This document shows, in pieces, positions 40,584 to 48,635 of a stretch of DNA of 64,000 nucleotides. Under the pieces are notes generated by a model. It saw nothing but the letters and a program-made list of their open reading frames with translations. It was not told the origin of the DNA and did no database searches. Each line of letters opens with the position of its first letter. Position 1 is the first letter of the stretch. The position numbers were made by a program, and so were the translations under genes. The stretch is from DASUPK01 sp963800285 (GTDB lineage Bacteria; Actinomycetota; Thermoleophilia; Solirubrobacterales; 70-9): contig CAWDAL010000010.1 of the NCBI GenBank assembly GCA_963800285.1, positions 289,186 to 353,185 on the forward strand. The letters are read 5' to 3'.

Positions 40584-40967
40584 TTGTCCTCGAGCTTCTG
40601 GCGGGATCCCAGCTGGCGGGATGCGGTTCTCGGGCTGGTGATCGCGCCTGGGGTGGTCCTCGCCCTGGCTGCCTGGCGCGCCCACCGCTCCCCTGAGCCC
40701 CTTCGCGCCACCGGTCCGATCGGATATTCGATCAACCTCGTAGTGGGGGTAACCGCACTCCTCCTACCGGCCACAGCGGGCGCAGCGTTCTTCTTCTATG
40801 GGGGCTCGATGCTGCTTGCCGCGGCGCGCAGCCAGGGCGGTTGCGAGGTGACGGTCCTCCCCAACGTCGTGCTCGGTCGCGACGATCAGGTGGGCTGTCC
40901 CCTGTTCTCACCCCTTGATCGCGCCGAGCAGACCCTGGTCACGCGAGGTTCGCCGAGTGAAGGTTGA
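40584..40967 (+). CDS. hypothetical membrane protein
   Basis: 127 residues from TTG 40584, the first start after an in-frame stop. Two or three hydrophobic segments (AVLGLVIAPGVVLALAAW, YSINLVVGVTALLLPATAGAAFFFYG). The C-terminus holds GGCEVTVLPNVVLGRDDQVGCPLFSPLDRAEQ with two Cys. High third-position GC supports coding. It overlaps the next gene by 11 bases. Confidence 0.58.
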   Translation: MSSSFWRDPSWRDAVLGLVIAPGVVLALAAWRAHRSPEPLRATGPIGYSINLVVGVTALLLPATAGAAFFFYGGSMLLAAARSQGGCEVTVLPNVVLGRDDQVGCPLFSPLDRAEQTLVTRGSPSEG

Positions 40968-41313
40968 GCTTCTCTACTTCGAGGGCTGCCCGAGCTATGC
41001 CGAGCTGCTGCCCCGACTGCGCGAGCTGGTCGCGGCCGAGGGGATCCTGGAGGAGATCGAGCTGCGCCGCGTGGAGACCCCGGAGGAGGCCGAGCGAGAC
41101 CGCTTCCTCGGCTCTCCGACCGTTCGAGTCGACGGTGAGGACGTCGATCCGACCGCGAGCGACCGCAAGGACTTCGGGATGGAGTGCCGCCTCTACCGAA
41201 CCGAGGACGGCCTGGCGCGGACGCCGCCCGATGAGTGGATCCGGTCAGCACTCGCCCGATCGAGCCGAGCGGTGCCGGCACCTCCTCCATACCCCGGAGC
41301 GCGCCGGAGATGA
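40957..41313 (+). CDS. thioredoxin-fold DF-family protein
   Basis: 118 residues from GTG 40957. MKVELLYFEGCPSYAELLPRLREL has a single active-site Cys (GCPS) where relatives carry CPxC or selenocysteine (DF family seleno/thiol proteins). RFLGSPTVRVDGEDVDPTASDRKDFGMECRLYRT is the conserved second half with a further Cys. Often linked to mercury or metalloid handling; here beside the ArsM-like gene. Confidence 0.82.
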   Translation: MKVELLYFEGCPSYAELLPRLRELVAAEGILEEIELRRVETPEEAERDRFLGSPTVRVDGEDVDPTASDRKDFGMECRLYRTEDGLARTPPDEWIRSALARSSRAVPAPPPYPGARRR

Positions 41314-41350
41314 GCATGCGTGACCCCGATCGGCGTTTTCTGGCGATTGC

Positions 41351-41590
41351 TCAGATCGACGATTGATGCCGTTCAGTCGTGGGCGGTACCTCGCGGAGCG
41401 CCTGGAGCCCGTCGACCGTGCGCTCCAGGTCCCTGAGCATCCGCCGGCAGTTGGGGCACCAGCGCGCGTGGCGGGCGACCTGGCCGGCCTCGCGGGGGTC
41501 GAGCTCGCCGTCGATCAGGTCGGACATCTTCGACCGGGCTTCGCGGCACATCTCGCGGTAGCGCTTGACCGGGTTGAGCGTCGGGCTCAT
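41351..41590 (-). CDS. zf-HC2 anti-sigma factor
   Basis: 79 residues. MCREARSKMSDLIDGELDPREAGQVARHARWCPNCRRMLRDLERTV carries the HxxxCxxC zinc motif (HARWCPNC) of ZAS-type anti-sigma domains. No membrane segment, so it is a soluble, probably redox-sensing anti-sigma. ATGA overlap with the ECF sigma gene confirms the pair. Confidence 0.9.
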   Translation of the reverse strand: MSPTLNPVKRYREMCREARSKMSDLIDGELDPREAGQVARHARWCPNCRRMLRDLERTVDGLQALREVPPTTERHQSSI

Positions 41591-42156
41591 TTCTCTCCCT
41601 CTTCGAAGTAGTCGTCCAGCTCGGCGCGGAGCGCCATCCGGCCGCGGTGCAGGCGGCTCTTCAGCGCGCGCTCGCCGATATCCAGGGTCTCCGCGGCCTC
41701 GGCGGTGCTCAGTCCCTCGACGTCGCGCAGGATCACGGCGCTGCGGTAGTCGAGCGGCAGCTCGGCGAGCGCCTCGTCCACCGCGCCCAGGAACTCGCGG
41801 GATTCGAAGACCTGATCGGGCTGATTGCCCCAGTCGGGAACGCGCTCGCCGACCAGGTCGATCATCTCCAGGGGCTCCTCCGGCCGGCGGCGGAGGCCGC
41901 GGTAGGCCTCGTTGATGCCGATCCGGGTGAGCCAGGTGTAGAAGCGCGAGCGCCCCTCGAAGCTGCCGATGTTCTTCCAGGCGCGGATCAGGGCCTCCTG
42001 GACCGCGTCGTAAGCGGCGTCACAATCCCGCGTGATCCGGTACAGCGTCCGGCGCAGGCGGGTGGAATAGCGCTCTGCGAGCTCGCCGAAGGCCGCCTCG
42101 TCGCCACCCTGGGCGCGCGAGACGAGCCTTTCCTCGGTCTTGGCCGTATCAGGCAT
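41587..42156 (-). CDS. ECF RNA polymerase sigma factor
   Basis: 189 residues from ATG 42156 (MPDTAKTEERL); ATG 42192 would add 12 residues. Region 2: FGELAERYSTRLRRTLYRITRDCDAAYDAVQEALIRAWKNIGSFEGRSRFYTWLTRIGIN. Region 4: LPLDYRSAVILRDVEGLSTAEAAETLDIGERALKSRLHRGR. Paired with the zf-HC2 anti-sigma and divergent from trx and the radical SAM gene, the likely targets, as in SigR-type thiol stress circuits. Confidence 0.92.
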   Translation of the reverse strand: MPDTAKTEERLVSRAQGGDEAAFGELAERYSTRLRRTLYRITRDCDAAYDAVQEALIRAWKNIGSFEGRSRFYTWLTRIGINEAYRGLRRRPEEPLEMIDLVGERVPDWGNQPDQVFESREFLGAVDEALAELPLDYRSAVILRDVEGLSTAEAAETLDIGERALKSRLHRGRMALRAELDDYFEEGEK

Positions 42157-42224
42157 AGTGAGAATGGGTGCTGCGATGCTCGCTTCGGTCATCTTCGCGG
42201 CTTGGACCCTCAGCGGAGCGGAAA

Positions 42225-42248
42225 GGATTCGGTCACCCGTGTGAATCC
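42225..42248. promoter_or_regulatory. inverted repeat GGATTC-N12-GAATCC between sigma and thioredoxin genes
   Basis: Perfect 6-bp arms with a second TCAC-CCGT-GTGA repeat inside. Central in the divergent gap of about 147 bp, so positioned to affect both promoters. Could be part of an ECF promoter pair rather than an operator. Confidence 0.4.
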
Positions 42249-42302
42249 TTTGCCGAGCTTCGGCGGTCAGATCGGCGAGCAACCAGAAAGGACGCGAAAC
42301 CG

Positions 42303-42644
42303 ATGAGCGAACCAATCATCCTGACCAAGGAGAACTTCGAGGCCGAGGTTCTCGAATCCGATGTGCCCGTGCTGGTCGACTACTGGGCCGCCTGGTGCGG
42401 GCCATGTCGAGTGCTCGGACCGGTGGTCGACGAGATCGCCCGCGAGCACGCGGGATCGCTGAAGGTCGGCAAGGTCGACGTCGACGCCGAGCCGGAGCTG
42501 GCCGCGCAGGCGGGTGCCCTGAGCATCCCCTTCGTCGTTCTCTACCGCGACGGCGAGCAAGCTGCGCGGGCCGTCGGCGCGATGCCGAGGAAGAGTCTCG
42601 AGGCGGCCCTGGGAATCGCATACGAGCTCGATCGAGCCGCCTAG
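42303..42644 (+). CDS. trxA: thioredoxin
   Basis: 113 residues from ATG 42303. WAAWCGPCRVLGPVVDEIA has the classic WCGPC active site; IPFVVLYRDGEQAARAVGAMP has the cis-Pro. Reduces disulfides in the cytoplasm. The stop overlaps the GTG of the radical SAM gene (TAGTG), implying coupled translation, so this thioredoxin may serve that enzyme. Not necessarily the main cellular thioredoxin. Confidence 0.93.
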   Translation: MSEPIILTKENFEAEVLESDVPVLVDYWAAWCGPCRVLGPVVDEIAREHAGSLKVGKVDVDAEPELAAQAGALSIPFVVLYRDGEQAARAVGAMPRKSLEAALGIAYELDRAA

Positions 42645-44023
42645 TGCTGCGGTCGACCACCTCGATCTGCCCTCGCTGCAAGCGCCTGCTGAACGCCCAG
42701 CTGCTCGAGCGCGGGGGCAAGGTGGTCCTCTCGCGCGTCTGTCCGGACCACGGTCTCTTCGAGGCCGTGGTCTACGGCGATGCCCAGCGCTGGGCCGAGG
42801 TCCAGCGCTTCGACAAGCCCGGCGAATCGCCCGTCGAGCGCCAGACCGAGGTCGCCGAAGGCTGCCCGCGCGATTGCGGCATCTGTCCGGAGCACGCTCA
42901 GCACACCTGCCTCGGGATCATCGAGGTCAACACGGCCTGCAACCTGGACTGCCCGATCTGCTTCGCCGACTCAGGCACCGGCCCTCAGGAGCACGGCTTC
43001 TCGCTCTCCCTCGAGCAGGTCGAGTCGATGCTCGACGCGTTCGTGCGGGCCGAGGGCGAGCCCGAGGCGGTCCAGCTCTCCGGCGGGGAGCCCTCGATCC
43101 ACCCACAGATCCTGGAGATGCTGGCCGCCGCCAAGGAGCGCGGCATCCCGCTGGTGATGCTCAACACCAACGGCATCCGGCTCGCCCGGGACCCGCGCTT
43201 TGCGCCGGCCCTGGCTGAGCTCGGCGTGCACGTCTACCTCCAGTTCGACGGACTCCGAGAGGAGACGCAGCTGGCGATCCGCGGGAAGGACCTGACGGAC
43301 GAGAAGCTGCGGGCGCTCGACCGCTGCGCCGAGGCGGGAGTCAGCGTCTCTCTCGCCGCAGCGGTGGAGCGCGGCGTCAACGAGATGGAGGTGGGGGAGA
43401 TCGTCCGCTTCGGGATCGAGCACCCCGCCGTCACCGGCGTCTTCTTCCAACCGGTCACTCATTCCGGGCGCTTCCGCGCCGACTCCGACCCGCTCGACAA
43501 GCTCACCAACTCCGACGTGATCGACGCGATCACAGAGCAGCTCCCCGAGTGGTTCCGCACCGACGATTTCGTCCCGGTGCCGTGCTGCTCGCCGACCTGC
43601 CGCTCGGCCACATTCGCGCTCTATGACGGCGAGGACCTCATGCCTCTGCCTCGCCTGGTCGACGTCGAGCAGTACCTCGACTACGTCACCAACCGCGCCG
43701 TGCCCGATCCGGAGGTGCGCACCGCCCTCGAGGGGCTGTGGTCGGCGAAGGCGGCCGGCGGCACCGCGCCGGCGACGGAGCGGCTCGAATGCGTGGCCTG
43801 CTCGACGGCGATGCCGCCGGAGCTGCGCGAGGTGGCGGCCCAGGGCTTCATGATCGTCACCCAGGACTTCCAGGACCCCTACACCCTCGACGTGGAGAAG
43901 CTCCGCAAGTGCTGCGTCTCCGAGATCGTTCCCGACGGGCGGCTGATCCCGTTCTGCGCCTACAACTCGGTGGGCTACCGCGAGCAGGTGAGATCGGAGG
44001 CGGCGAGTGCAGCTCGCGGCTGA
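42644..44023 (+). CDS. radical SAM protein of the MJ0619 / tetraether lipid synthase-like family
   Basis: 459 residues from GTG 42644. An N-terminal rubredoxin-like site (SICPRCKRLLNAQL, then VCPDHG) leads to a Cys cluster (GCPRDCGICPEHAQHTC). The radical SAM motif is CNLDCPIC, followed by QLSGGEPSIHP. A Cys-rich C-terminal domain includes PVPCCSPTCRSA, KCCVSEI and GRLIPFCAYNSVGYR. This arrangement matches archaeal MJ0619-type proteins, the family that includes the synthase joining two diether lipids into tetraethers. It is translationally coupled to thioredoxin and a methyltransferase. Substrate is inference; lipid or pterin-type chemistry are both possible. Confidence 0.82.
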   Translation: MLRSTTSICPRCKRLLNAQLLERGGKVVLSRVCPDHGLFEAVVYGDAQRWAEVQRFDKPGESPVERQTEVAEGCPRDCGICPEHAQHTCLGIIEVNTACNLDCPICFADSGTGPQEHGFSLSLEQVESMLDAFVRAEGEPEAVQLSGGEPSIHPQILEMLAAAKERGIPLVMLNTNGIRLARDPRFAPALAELGVHVYLQFDGLREETQLAIRGKDLTDEKLRALDRCAEAGVSVSLAAAVERGVNEMEVGEIVRFGIEHPAVTGVFFQPVTHSGRFRADSDPLDKLTNSDVIDAITEQLPEWFRTDDFVPVPCCSPTCRSATFALYDGEDLMPLPRLVDVEQYLDYVTNRAVPDPEVRTALEGLWSAKAAGGTAPATERLECVACSTAMPPELREVAAQGFMIVTQDFQDPYTLDVEKLRKCCVSEIVPDGRLIPFCAYNSVGYREQVRSEAASAARG

Positions 44024-44800
44024 GGAGCTCAAGATCTGTTGTGCGTCGACGTACGCGGAGCCGGCGGTCCGCTGGCTGCTGGGCGGGGAGCTCCACCCGG
44101 GGGGCGAGGACGCCACCCGGCGAGCCCTGGAGCTGATCATGCTCGGCCGCGGCGATCGTCTGCTCGACGTCGCCTCGGGATCGGGAGCGTCGGCGCTGCT
44201 CGCGGCCCGGGAGTACGGCGCCGGCGTCACCGGCGTCGACTACGGCGAGCAGGCCGTACTGGCGGCGACTGCGGCGGCGAGGGATCAGCTGCTCGAAAAG
44301 CGCGTGCGGTTCGCGCAGCGGAGACGCCGAGGATCTGGCGCTCCCCGACGACACCTTCGACGCGGTGCTCTGTGAATGCTCGCTCTGCACCTTCCCGGAC
44401 AAGGAGCGCGCGGTCGCCGAGATCACCCGGGTCCTGCGTCCGGGCGGCCGGGTCGCGATCTCCGACGTCGTCGTCGACCCGGATCGCCTGCCTGAGCGAG
44501 CTGCACGGGCCAATGGCGACCATCGCCTGCGTCGGCTCGGCGCTGAGCCGTTCCGGTTACGAGGAGCTGCTCGCAGGCGCCGGACTGGAGGTGTTCGCCG
44601 TCGAGAGCCGAGACGCGGACACGGCGCGCTTCGCGGAGCGCATCGAGGAGCGCCTGCGAGGGGCGCGCCTGCTCGGACTGGGGAGCTTCGCCGGCTCGCC
44701 GTTCGACATCGAGGAGGCGATCGATCTGGTGCGCCTCGCCCGGCGCTCGATCGACGAGGGCGCGATCGGGTACGCGATCTTCGCGGCCTCGAGCCGATGA
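44007..44800 (+). pseudogene. class I SAM methyltransferase (two frameshifts)
   Basis: GTG 44007, GGAGG six bases upstream. EELKICCASTYAEPAVRWLLGGELHPGG is a distinctive N-terminus; SAM loop LLDVASGSGASALLAA and GVTGVDYGEQAV follow. Near 44319 (GCAGCGGAGAC) one extra base shifts the frame; the shifted frame reads GDAEDLALPDDTFDAVLCECSL and then CTFPDKERAVAEITRVLRPGG. Near 44490 a second extra base leads into LSELHGPMATIACVGSALS and a stop at 44798-44800. Restored length is about 263 residues. Acts with the radical SAM enzyme by context. Confidence 0.78.
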
Positions 44801-45411
44801 TCTGGCTCTGGATCGCTGTCGGCCTCGCTGTCCTATGGCTCGCCGCCGTGGCTGGCGGATTCCTGCTGCTCGCGATGGGCCGGCTCAACCTCGATCTGGA
44901 CTGGGGGCGCAGTTTCCATGAGCTCGGCCCGATAGAGGTCCGGATCGATGCGCCGCGGGACCTGGTCTTCGAGATGATCAGCGAGCCCTACCTGCGTCAC
45001 AACCCGAAGGACTCAGGAATCGACGACCTGGCGAGAGGCGAGGACCTCGCCGTCGCCTCCCACCACACGAAGGTTCACTTCTATACGGCGATCACGGTCG
45101 AGGCGGTCAAGTTCGAGCCGCCGGATCACGTCGGATTCCGGCACATCAGGGGTCCAGTTCCGTATGGGGTGGAGGAGTTCGCCCTCGAGGAGGCCGACGG
45201 CGTGACCGAGCTGCGCTACAGCGGCGAGGTGGGCATCGACTTCTTCTTCCTCGGCCGGATCGCCGGCCGGGGCTGGGTTCGGCCCGAATGGGAGAAGGCC
45301 GTGCGCAGGGACCTGGACGACCTGAGGCAAAGGGCAGAGCAGTTGGCCGATCGCCGCCGATCACGGGCAGCGGGTCAGCCGACACCTGATCCCAGGGACA
45401 TGGAGACATGA
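44797..45411 (+). CDS. membrane-anchored SRPBCC protein
   Basis: 204 residues from ATG 44797, overlapping the methyltransferase stop. One N-terminal membrane helix (WLWIAVGLAVLWLAAVAGGFLLLA), then an SRPBCC/START-like domain (GPIEVRIDAPRDLVFEMISEPYLRHNP; VEAVKFEPPDHVGFRHIRGPVPYGVEEFALEE; FFFLGRIAGRGWVRPEWEKAVRRDLDDLRQRAEQ). A lipid-binding domain facing the cytoplasm is likely, which fits a lipid-modifying operon. Confidence 0.82.
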   Translation: MIWLWIAVGLAVLWLAAVAGGFLLLAMGRLNLDLDWGRSFHELGPIEVRIDAPRDLVFEMISEPYLRHNPKDSGIDDLARGEDLAVASHHTKVHFYTAITVEAVKFEPPDHVGFRHIRGPVPYGVEEFALEEADGVTELRYSGEVGIDFFFLGRIAGRGWVRPEWEKAVRRDLDDLRQRAEQLADRRRSRAAGQPTPDPRDMET

Positions 45412-45713
45412 GGCGCAGCGAGACCTTGGTCGTTGCCGCTTCGCCCGAAGACGCCCGGGCGGCGTGTCGATCGGCCCTCTCCCCGCGCGTCTGGGAGATC
45501 GAAGAGGACGGGACCGAGCGAGTCCTCGCCCATGAGTGGCCGTGGCGATTGAACTGCCAGACACGCCCGGCGACGATCGCCATCTCGGTCGAGACCGCCA
45601 CCCCGCGGGGCTCCAGAGTCAGGCTGGACGCATCGGCGCCCGGCTTTGGGCCGATCGTCTCCCGGCATCTGGCCAATCACCTCGAGGCGCTGGCCGCCGC
45701 AATCAGCCGATGA
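45408..45713 (+). CDS. hypothetical protein (SRPBCC-like half?)
   Basis: 101 residues, start overlapping the preceding stop (ATGA). RRSETLVVAASPEDARAACRSAL and PATIAISVETATPRGSRVRLDASAPGFGPIVSRHLANHLEALAAAISR suggest a short alpha/beta fold resembling the last strands and helix of START-like proteins. Not assigned with confidence. Confidence 0.6.
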   Translation: MRRSETLVVAASPEDARAACRSALSPRVWEIEEDGTERVLAHEWPWRLNCQTRPATIAISVETATPRGSRVRLDASAPGFGPIVSRHLANHLEALAAAISR

Positions 45714-45811
45714 CTCAGGCCACTCGGAATCCCGTTGTCCGGCTCCTGCTCAGCCTGAGTTTCTTCGTGCTCGCTGTGATCCTCGCTGGAAAGTTCTGCC
45801 TCGCCTGCTGA
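45710..45811 (+). CDS. 33-residue single-TM protein
   Basis: ATG 45710 overlaps the preceding stop (ATGA). MTQATRNPVVRLLLSLSFFVLAVILAG is a positive N-terminus plus one membrane helix, ending KFCLAC with two Cys at the C-terminus. Its place at the end of the radical SAM operon and exact coupling argue that it is translated, but evidence is otherwise thin. Confidence 0.42.
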   Translation: MTQATRNPVVRLLLSLSFFVLAVILAGKFCLAC

Positions 45812-45909
45812 GCCACGCGATAGGGATAGCTATCGGCGATCCGCGGAATCCTTCTTCAGCCGCATCGGGTCAATTGATCAAACGACCGGGCTCAAGGAAG
45901 GAACGAGCG

Positions 45910-46191
45910 ATGAAAGCGATCTTCAACGGCGAGGTCATAGCCGAGAGCGAGGAGACGATCTATCTCGAGGGAAATCACTACTTCCCGCCCGAGAGCGTCG
46001 ACGAGCGCCACCTGAGGCCGAGCGCGATGAAGTCGCTCTGCTTTTGGAAGGGCCTGGCGAGCTACTACACGGTCGAGGCAGGCGGGCGGACCAGCAAGCA
46101 CGCCGCGTGGACATACCGAAACCCCCCGCCCTGGGTTCGAAAGATCCGAAACCACGTCGCGTTCTGGGACGGGGTCGAGGTCAGCAGCTAG
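45910..46191 (+). CDS. DUF427 protein
   Basis: 93 residues from ATG 45910, with AAGGAAGGAA upstream. KAIFNGEVIAESEETIYLEGNHYFPPESV, CFWKGLASYYTVEAGG and AAWTYRNPPPWVRKIRNHVAFWDGVEV are the full DUF427 domain. Function unknown; the fold is a small beta barrel. Confidence 0.9.
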   Translation: MKAIFNGEVIAESEETIYLEGNHYFPPESVDERHLRPSAMKSLCFWKGLASYYTVEAGGRTSKHAAWTYRNPPPWVRKIRNHVAFWDGVEVSS

Positions 46192-46219
46192 GGCATGCGC
46201 TCCGGACTAGGCTTGGCCG

Positions 46220-46663
46220 GTGGCGATCGATGTCGAGACCGGGGTCACGATCGCCCGGCCCCGAGGCGAGGTCGCCGAGTTCGCCTCCGAGCCCGATAAC
46301 GCCACGGCCTGGTACGCGAATATCGAAAGCGCCAGTTGGGAGACTCCGCGGCCGCTGGCGGTCGGATCGCGCTTCGCATTCGTCGCGCGGTTCCTGGGGC
46401 GCCGCCTCTCCTACGCCTACGAGGTCAAGGAGCTCGCGCCGGACGAGCGGCTGGTGATGGCCACGACCGACGGGCCCTTCGCGATGGAGACCACCTACAC
46501 CTGGGCCGATGCCGGCGAAGGCGCCACCTCGATGCGCCTGCGAAACCGGGGGGAGCCCTCTGGGTTCTCGAGGCCGCTTGCACCGATCATGGCCCCCGCG
46601 GTTCGCCGCGCCAACCGCAAGGACCTGGCGCGGCTGAAGCGGATCCTCGAGGAGCGAGCCTGA
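46220..46663 (+). CDS. SRPBCC-family protein
   Basis: 147 residues from GTG 46220. DVETGVTIARPRGEVAEFASEPDNATAWYANIE, VGSRFAFVARFLGRRLSYAYEVKELAPDERLVMATTDGPF and TTYTWADAGEGATSMRLRNRGEP match polyketide-cyclase/dehydrase-like proteins. Ligand unknown. Convergent with the disulfide reductase gene, 16 bases apart. Confidence 0.86.
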   Translation: MAIDVETGVTIARPRGEVAEFASEPDNATAWYANIESASWETPRPLAVGSRFAFVARFLGRRLSYAYEVKELAPDERLVMATTDGPFAMETTYTWADAGEGATSMRLRNRGEPSGFSRPLAPIMAPAVRRANRKDLARLKRILEERA

Positions 46664-46679
46664 GCGAATCGCGCCTGGG

Positions 46680-48014
46680 TCAGCCGAGGTCCGCGAGGGC
46701 GCTGACGAACGCCTCGGAGAAGGTGGGGAACGGCTGAATGGTGTCGCGAAGCACGTCAAGCGAGATCTCGGCCCGAATCGCCAGCGTCGCCTGCTGCAGC
46801 CACTCCCCGGCCTCCGGCCCGATCGCGTAGGCGCCGGTCAACTTGTCGCCGTCGGAGATCACGGTCAGGAGTCCGGGGCGCTCCGCGTATTCGCGCGTGT
46901 ACGTGGAGGTTCGCGCGACCGAAGCGAGCTGGGCCGTCCCGGTCGCCTCCCCATCGCTCTCTCCAACAGCGGCGACCTGCGGATCGGTGAACACCACCCG
47001 TGGGATCGCGCGGTAGTCGGCGCGCGCCTGGCGGCCAAGGATGTTGCGAGCCGCGATCCTCGCCTGATATTTGCCCAGGTGGGTGAACAGGGCGACTCCG
47101 GTCGCATCGCCGATCGCCCAGATGCCGTCTCCCGCCCGAAGCCGCTCGTCGACCTCGATGCCCTGCTTGCCGGGCTCGATCCCCACGGAGTCGAGTCCGA
47201 TGTCGCCGACCCGCGCGCGGCGCCCGGTCGCGACCAGCAGCTTCTCGGCGCGCAGGTCCTCGCCCTCCTTGAAGCTCAGCAGGTAATCCTGGCCGTCTCG
47301 CGACGCCGACGAGGCGAAGCCGCCGAGGCGAAGCCGGACACCGTCGGCGCCCAGGCCCTCTGCGAGGGCCTCGCCCACCTCTGGCGCCTCGCGGGGCAGC
47401 AGCCGCTCCTCGCCCTCCACGATCGTCACCTCGGTGCCCATCCGGGCAAATGCCTGGGCCATCTCGACCCCAACCGGCCCTCCGCCCAGGATCAGCAGGC
47501 TTGCGGGAATGTCCTTCGCCCCGGTGGCCTCGCGGTTGGTCCAGATGCCCTCGAGGCTCTCGAGCCCGTCGATGGGCGGGATCACCGGATCGGACCCGGT
47601 TGCGATCACCACGTGCTCAGCCTCATAGGCGGTTCCGTCCACGTCGACCGTCCCGGGCCCGGTGACGCGCCCCTCGCCTCGCAGCAGCTCGATCCCCTTC
47701 TCCTCCAGCCAGGGCAGCTGGCCGGAGTCGTCCCAGTCCGAGACCATGAAGTTCCTCCACGCAAGCGCCTCGGCTGCGTCCAGCTTGCCCGTCACGGCCT
47801 CCTTCGCCCCTGGCACCTGCCGGGCCTCGGACAGCACCTCCCCCGGGCGCAGCAGCGTCTTCGAGGGGATGCAGGCCCAGAAGCTGCACTCGCCGGAGAC
47901 CAGCTCCCGCTCGACGATCGCGACCCGGAGGCCGCCATCGGCGAGCTCCCCCGCGCACACCTCTCCGACCGGGCCGGCCCCGATGACGATCACATCGAAC
48001 TCATGCTCACTCAT
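46680..48014 (-). CDS. pyridine nucleotide-disulfide oxidoreductase (class I)
   Basis: 444 residues. FAD loop DVIVIGAGPVGEVCAGEL, redox-active disulfide GECSFWACIPSKTLLRP (Cys-x4-Cys), NAD loop LILGGGPVGVEMAQAF, second FAD motif IWAIGDATG, and a dimerisation domain from PRVVFTDPQVAAVGE. The C-terminal active-site HxxxxE of lipoamide or mercuric reductases is not seen in the last 40 residues (TLAIRAEISLDVLRDTIQPFPTFSEAF), where the family often shows AIhaeipvdrLrrhihaHPTlsE; Gln replaces the first His position. Substrate uncertain. Confidence 0.9.
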   Translation of the reverse strand: MSEHEFDVIVIGAGPVGEVCAGELADGGLRVAIVERELVSGECSFWACIPSKTLLRPGEVLSEARQVPGAKEAVTGKLDAAEALAWRNFMVSDWDDSGQLPWLEEKGIELLRGEGRVTGPGTVDVDGTAYEAEHVVIATGSDPVIPPIDGLESLEGIWTNREATGAKDIPASLLILGGGPVGVEMAQAFARMGTEVTIVEGEERLLPREAPEVGEALAEGLGADGVRLRLGGFASSASRDGQDYLLSFKEGEDLRAEKLLVATGRRARVGDIGLDSVGIEPGKQGIEVDERLRAGDGIWAIGDATGVALFTHLGKYQARIAARNILGRQARADYRAIPRVVFTDPQVAAVGESDGEATGTAQLASVARTSTYTREYAERPGLLTVISDGDKLTGAYAIGPEAGEWLQQATLAIRAEISLDVLRDTIQPFPTFSEAFVSALADLG

Positions 48015-48135
48015 GCCGCCTCCTTGACCTCGGTTGTCCGGTTTGTTCTCTCACATCGTTCGATACCGAGTCACGGCAGATCGATTCAGCGAGGTGAGAA
48101 ACAGCAAGTCCGCGCGCCCGCTGATCCGAACGTCT

Positions 48136-48621
48136 TCAGGGTCCAGGGGACCGGCCCGACTCAGCTTCTCGGGCGAAACGCTCTACGAGTGCCTTGAAGA
48201 AGTCGCTGCGGGTGACTACGGCCCGAACCCGGCCCCGGCTGGCGATAGGGACGATCAGGACGCGGTGGTGCAGAAATATCTCAGCGAGCTGGGTGTCCGA
48301 GTAGTTGTCCTCGACCAGCACGTGGTCAGTGGTCAGGTAGGCGATGATCGGCTCGCGACTGCAGTCCATCCGCCGCTTGATCGTCTCGTCGATCGATCTC
48401 CGGACCATGCTCGCCGAGCCGAGCTCGCCGAGGTATCCGGGAAAGAGCGCTGCCAGGAACTCCCGCTCGCCGAAGATCCCGATGAACTCGCCGGCCGCGT
48501 CGACCGCCGGCAGGGCCGGAAGCCCGGCGTCGATCACCCTCGTCGCCGCAAGCCCGACGGTGTCATTCTCGCTCAGAGGGTCCACCTCGCGAATTGCATG
48601 CCTGACGATCGAGTTGGGCAT
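48136..48621 (-). CDS. CBS-domain pair protein
   Basis: 161 residues from ATG 48621 (MPNSIVRHAI), chosen because AAGGAG lies seven bases upstream; an ATG at 48627 is too close to that site. Two CBS motifs: VDPLSENDTVGLAATRVIDAGLPALPAVDAAGEFIGIFGEREFL and HVLVEDNYSDTQLAEIFLHHRVLIVPIASRGRVRAVVTRSDFFKAL. Binds adenosine nucleotides. It follows the ArsB/NhaD permease by 14 bases and probably regulates it. Confidence 0.88.
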   Translation of the reverse strand: MPNSIVRHAIREVDPLSENDTVGLAATRVIDAGLPALPAVDAAGEFIGIFGEREFLAALFPGYLGELGSASMVRRSIDETIKRRMDCSREPIIAYLTTDHVLVEDNYSDTQLAEIFLHHRVLIVPIASRGRVRAVVTRSDFFKALVERFAREAESGRSPGP

Positions 48622-48635
48622 CTCCATTCTCCTTT

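Noticed and set aside
44007..44800. Programmed ribosomal frameshifting in the methyltransferase
   Set aside because: Two shifts are needed, neither at a recognisable slippery heptamer, and similar shifts hit three unrelated genes nearby. Sequence error or decay is simpler.
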